Source: CAYRRR01 sp964426755 (GTDB lineage: Bacteria; Patescibacteriota; Saccharimonadia; Saccharimonadales; JAGQNJ01). From it: a stretch of DNA of 5,884 nt. Of this stretch, positions 3,824-5,884 are shown one piece after another. The position numbers were made by a program, and so were the translations under genes. The stretch's first letter is position 1. Each line of letters begins with the position of its first letter. Under the pieces are notes generated by a model that did not search any database, was not told where the DNA came from, and saw only the letters and a list, made by a program, of their open reading frames with translations. The DNA is taken from positions 1-5,884 of the forward strand of contig CAYRRR010000033.1 of NCBI GenBank assembly GCA_964426755.1, in the 5' to 3' direction.

Positions 3824-4954
3824 ATGTCTGAACACACTCACATCACTGGCGCAGCGTATTACAAACCGACAGACGTTGCCTTGGGTCAAGAGGCTGCTGA
3901 TACTCAATATCCTGAGTCATTACCCGAATCAACAGAGGCTTCAGCTACAGATATACGAGTGCAGTCGATAGCTACCACCGCAATTCAAGGGCATCTAGAG
4001 CTGCCAAATTCAGATGTTTCGGCTGCAACCTCAACTGAAGTCAAGCTAGACTCGGTGCTTGCCATCAGAAGAGCGCGTAAAAACGTGGCACTTATTGGTA
4101 AATCCACACCTGCATCAAATGAAGAAGAGGATAGTTTTCTTCGTGAGGTTATAAGCCACTTTCAGGCTTCTGATGCTGAAGATAATCAGGCAGATCATAA
4201 AATAACGCAGTCATTACATGCTCTGCGTGAAACCTGTTTTGAAGCTTTAGAGCATTTGATGGAGCGCAGAATAACATATTGGGTACAAAAGTATGGCAAT
4301 TGGAACCCTGACAGACGGCAAGAAATTGAATCAATAGTACGAATAAGCCTATTTCAGGCAGCCCAAAGATTTGACCCTACAAAGCTAAACACTTTTGTTA
4401 CGTTTGCGGCTCGCACCGTACCCGGTTCTGTACAGCAGTATCTTAGAGATTCTCTTAAGCAACAAAGCGGCCTCCGACGCGGCGATTTAGAGCTTGCTGC
4501 AGCCATAAAGCGCGAATTAAAACTGGGCAAAGACTTATCAACCGTTGCCCAAGATCTTGATGTGAATGAAGATGACGCGCGCGAAGTCACATCGTTAGTT
4601 GAGGCGGCACGATCCACCACATCAATTGATCTGCCAAAAAATGCCCGGCAACTTCACGCAAGTCAAAACACCAAACACACCCCAGAAGATATTGTTACAA
4701 AACATTATCTTGACGAAGAATTACAGATTATTTTAAGCCGAGCCTCTCTCTCATTACGCGACCGTCATATACTAAAGTACCGATTTAGCATAGATGAAAC
4801 CGCGCACGGTCATTTTTATGGCGACCCATTGCAAGAATCAAAAACGCATAAAGAAATTGCCGCTATGGTTGGATGTTCAGAATCCAGCATTCATAAGACA
4901 GAAAAAAAGCTCGTGAGCCGACTGGGTAGAGGGTTGGGCATACTAGACTCATAA
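3824..4954 (+). CDS. Sigma-70 family RNA polymerase sigma factor with long N-terminal extension
   Basis: This 376-residue protein resembles alternative sigma factors of the SigB/SigF group. Region 2 lies at about 145-210: QEIESIVRISLFQAAQRFDP then FVTFAARTVPGSVQQYLRDS, matching the core-binding and -10-recognising helices. Region 3 is at about 220-270. Region 4 is at about 300-368, with LSLRDRHILKYRF and the helix-turn-helix THKEIAAMVGCSESSIHKTEKKL that would contact -35 DNA. About 130-140 N-terminal residues, rich in Ala, Ser, Thr and Glu, precede region 2 and look disordered; typical relatives are 230-270 residues. Region 4 also carries roughly a dozen extra residues (about 323-338) before its helix-turn-helix. 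No anti-sigma partner is adjacent. It should direct polymerase to its own promoter set. Which genes it serves cannot be read here; the extended -10 promoters nearby are candidates only by proximity. Confidence 0.88.
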   Translation: MSEHTHITGAAYYKPTDVALGQEAADTQYPESLPESTEASATDIRVQSIATTAIQGHLELPNSDVSAATSTEVKLDSVLAIRRARKNVALIGKSTPASNEEEDSFLREVISHFQASDAEDNQADHKITQSLHALRETCFEALEHLMERRITYWVQKYGNWNPDRRQEIESIVRISLFQAAQRFDPTKLNTFVTFAARTVPGSVQQYLRDSLKQQSGLRRGDLELAAAIKRELKLGKDLSTVAQDLDVNEDDAREVTSLVEAARSTTSIDLPKNARQLHASQNTKHTPEDIVTKHYLDEELQIILSRASLSLRDRHILKYRFSIDETAHGHFYGDPLQESKTHKEIAAMVGCSESSIHKTEKKLVSRLGRGLGILDS

Positions 4955-4973
4955 AATTGCGACCACGTGTTAT

Positions 4974-5009
4974 TTGGGCTTAATCGTTGTAAGCAACGCA
5001 AGCACCCAA
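4974..5009 (+). terminator. Bulged stem-loop after the sigma-factor gene, possible terminator
   Basis: TTGGG (4974-4978) pairs with CCCAA (5005-5009), CTT with AAG (5000-5002), and CGTTG (4985-4989) with CAACG (4994-4998) around TAAG; small internal loops separate the three helices. No T tract follows, so intrinsic termination would be weak. It may instead be a transcript-end structure. Confidence 0.45.
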
Positions 5010-5034
5010 TTACAATAAACCAACATCCTGCTTT

Positions 5035-5076
5035 TTGATATAAGAGATTATGTGAAATAATATTGAAGAAAAGGAG
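5035..5076 (+). promoter_or_regulatory. Promoter and Shine-Dalgarno of the VOC gene
   Basis: TTGATA (5035-5040), a 17-base spacer and TAATAT (5058-5063) form a standard housekeeping-type promoter, the best -35/-10 pair in the window. AAGGAG (5071-5076) stands five bases before ATG 5082. Confidence 0.8.
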
Positions 5077-5081
5077 TTGAT

Positions 5082-5543
5082 ATGCAGCAAAAAATAGTAG
5101 CAAATTTGTGGTTTAATGGTAACGCTCAAGAAGCGGTTGATTATTATGTATCGGTGTTTCCGAACAGTAAAATACTTTCTACCGCTCATTACCCCAACTC
5201 AGCCGAAGAAGGCTTGGCCGATTTTCAGCAAAACCTTGCCGGACAGGTTTTAACGATTGAATTTATACTCGATGGCGTTCGCTTTACAGCCATTAATGCC
5301 GGACCAGAATTTACGTTTAGTGAGGCGGTTTCATTTGCAGTATATTGCAAAGATCAAGAAGAAATAGACCATTACTGGAATAAGCTATCGAGCGTACCAG
5401 AGGCAGAGCAGTGCGGTTGGTGCAAAGATAAGTTTGGTTTAAGCTGGCAAATCATACCAGAAAATATTGAAGAGCTTATGAAAAAACCGGACGCTTTTAA
5501 AACTATGATGGCTCAAAAGAAAATTATTTTGGCAGAATACTAA
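5082..5543 (+). CDS. PhnB-like VOC superfamily protein
   Basis: This 153-residue protein matches the PhnB / 3-demethylubiquinone methyltransferase-like branch of the vicinal oxygen chelate superfamily. The start IVANLWFNGNAQEAVDYYVSVFPNSKI (5-31), the middle FTAINAGPEFTFSEAVSFAVYC (68-89) and the end CGWCKDKFGLSWQIIPENI (111-129) are all typical, and the length is normal. It is cytoplasmic and probably a homodimer of paired beta-alpha-beta-beta-beta units. Despite database names, members are usually of unknown substrate and are not proven methyltransferases. The gene has its own consensus promoter and Shine-Dalgarno and shares a bidirectional terminator with the convergent gene to its right. 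Nothing in the context points to a pathway. Confidence 0.92.
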   Translation: MQQKIVANLWFNGNAQEAVDYYVSVFPNSKILSTAHYPNSAEEGLADFQQNLAGQVLTIEFILDGVRFTAINAGPEFTFSEAVSFAVYCKDQEEIDHYWNKLSSVPEAEQCGWCKDKFGLSWQIIPENIEELMKKPDAFKTMMAQKKIILAEY

Positions 5544-5563
5544 GAACCAATAACCGAAACAAA

Positions 5564-5604
5564 ATAAACACCTCATAAACACCTCACACGCCTGGGGTGT
5601 TTAT
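5564..5604. terminator. Bidirectional terminator between convergent genes, with duplicated arm
   Basis: ATAAACACCTC occurs twice in tandem (5564-5574 and 5575-5585). Either copy can pair with GGGGTGTTTAT (5594-5604) through one G-T pair; the near copy gives an 8-base loop. On the reverse strand the stem leads into a T-rich tail (TTTATTTTG), so it serves the reverse gene well and the VOC gene less strongly. Confidence 0.82.
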
Positions 5605-5626
5605 TGATAACCGCTATTTATAAAAA

Positions 5627-5884
5627 TTAAGAAGCTTTTTTGCTAAGAATAAACTTTTGCGAACGGTTCATAGCTTTATCTTGGCGATGAACGCAGCCCA
5701 TCCAACAACAAGGGCGGCGCTTGCCTTCAGTCAGTTCTTGAACAGTTCTTTTAACATGATCATCACGCGTTTTTTGCTGTTTAACCGTCACCACCCAGCA
5801 AATCCATTCGTTGCGTGCAAGCGGCGTAATGTCTTCCCACGCTTTTTGTGCCTTTTTGTTAGATAACAACGCCTTTTTTAAGTC
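5627..5884 (-). CDS. YdeI/OmpD-associated family protein, N-terminus outside the window
   Basis: The reverse frame is open to the window edge, so the gene is 5'-truncated by the window, not by mutation. The TTG at 5869 is internal: the upstream codons DLKKAL continue the family pattern. The visible 85 residues show the C-terminal region of the YdeI/OmpD-associated family (often annotated bacteriocin-protection): DLKKALLSNKKAQKAWEDI, then NEWICWVVTVKQQKTRDDHVKRTVQEL, with the Trp and Lys..Thr-Arg positions typical of that domain. The tail contains PCCWMGCVHR, a Cys-Cys-x(3)-Cys-x-His cluster that may bind metal; I believe related proteins have a similar tail but am not certain. The family's biochemical function is poorly known. 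It converges on the VOC gene. Confidence 0.85.
   Translation of the reverse strand, partial: DLKKALLSNKKAQKAWEDITPLARNEWICWVVTVKQQKTRDDHVKRTVQELTEGKRRPCCWMGCVHRQDKAMNRSQKFILSKKAS

Noticed and set aside
5657..5866. Forward open frame opposite the YdeI-family gene
   Set aside because: The reverse frame has clear family motifs and the forward one has none, so it is an antisense shadow.
1..5884. CRISPR arrays, insertion sequences or recombinase genes
   Set aside because: No regularly spaced long repeats, no transposase or integrase motifs and no terminal inverted repeats of insertion-sequence type were seen.

Overview
This is a gene-dense, AT-rich bacterial window (my impression is about 40% GC). 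It opens with the 3' end of a CCA-encoding tRNA, followed by seven complete forward genes and one more forward gene for a sigma factor-like protein, with a truncated reverse gene at the right edge. The standard genetic code works throughout. Several genes appear to make leaderless mRNAs, and small single-gene units follow a tRNA. I think of a small-genome lineage such as Saccharibacteria or another candidate-phyla bacterium, but nothing here proves it and this is a low-confidence guess.

Left part (1-2760): the tRNA end and its terminator are followed by a row of unrelated single genes: a three-helix membrane protein, a 2H phosphoesterase, an acidic protein of unknown family and a cupin. Each gene appears to have its own promoter and its own terminator or terminator-like dyad. 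Between each stop codon and that terminator lies a short non-coding element ending in GAGCCA, the same six bases that end the tRNA gene (last acceptor bases, discriminator G and CCA). Three of the elements also carry a GTT(N)AAC-like block, resembling the tRNA T-loop segment GTTCGAATC, 14-15 bases before GAGCCA. Two share 14 identical bases at the same distance from GAGCCA. One shares 17 of 18 bases with the tRNA's downstream flank. A further related copy lies just upstream of the cupin promoter. This looks like a tandem array of single-gene cassettes anchored on a tRNA 3' end, or a shared tRNA-like 3'-UTR element. No recombinase is in the window, so mobility is an inference.

Middle part (2760-3630): a 170-residue protein of unknown function and an 87-residue rhodanese-domain protein. 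Neither is followed by a clear forward copy of the element. With the phosphoesterase and the acidic protein, these two share a very regular start: an extended -10 box (TGN plus a TATAAT-like hexamer), then exactly six bases, then ATG, with no Shine-Dalgarno sequence. That predicts transcription starting on the A of the ATG. The first membrane-protein gene has a looser version.

Right part (3630-5884): genes with normal leaders and strong Shine-Dalgarno sequences: a sigma-70 family factor with a long N-terminal extension and a PhnB-like VOC protein. A convergent YdeI/OmpD-associated family gene, whose start lies outside the window, shares a bidirectional terminator with the VOC gene. The cupin also belongs to this Shine-Dalgarno class although it lies within the array. 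No pathway links these genes; they read as independent accessory functions.
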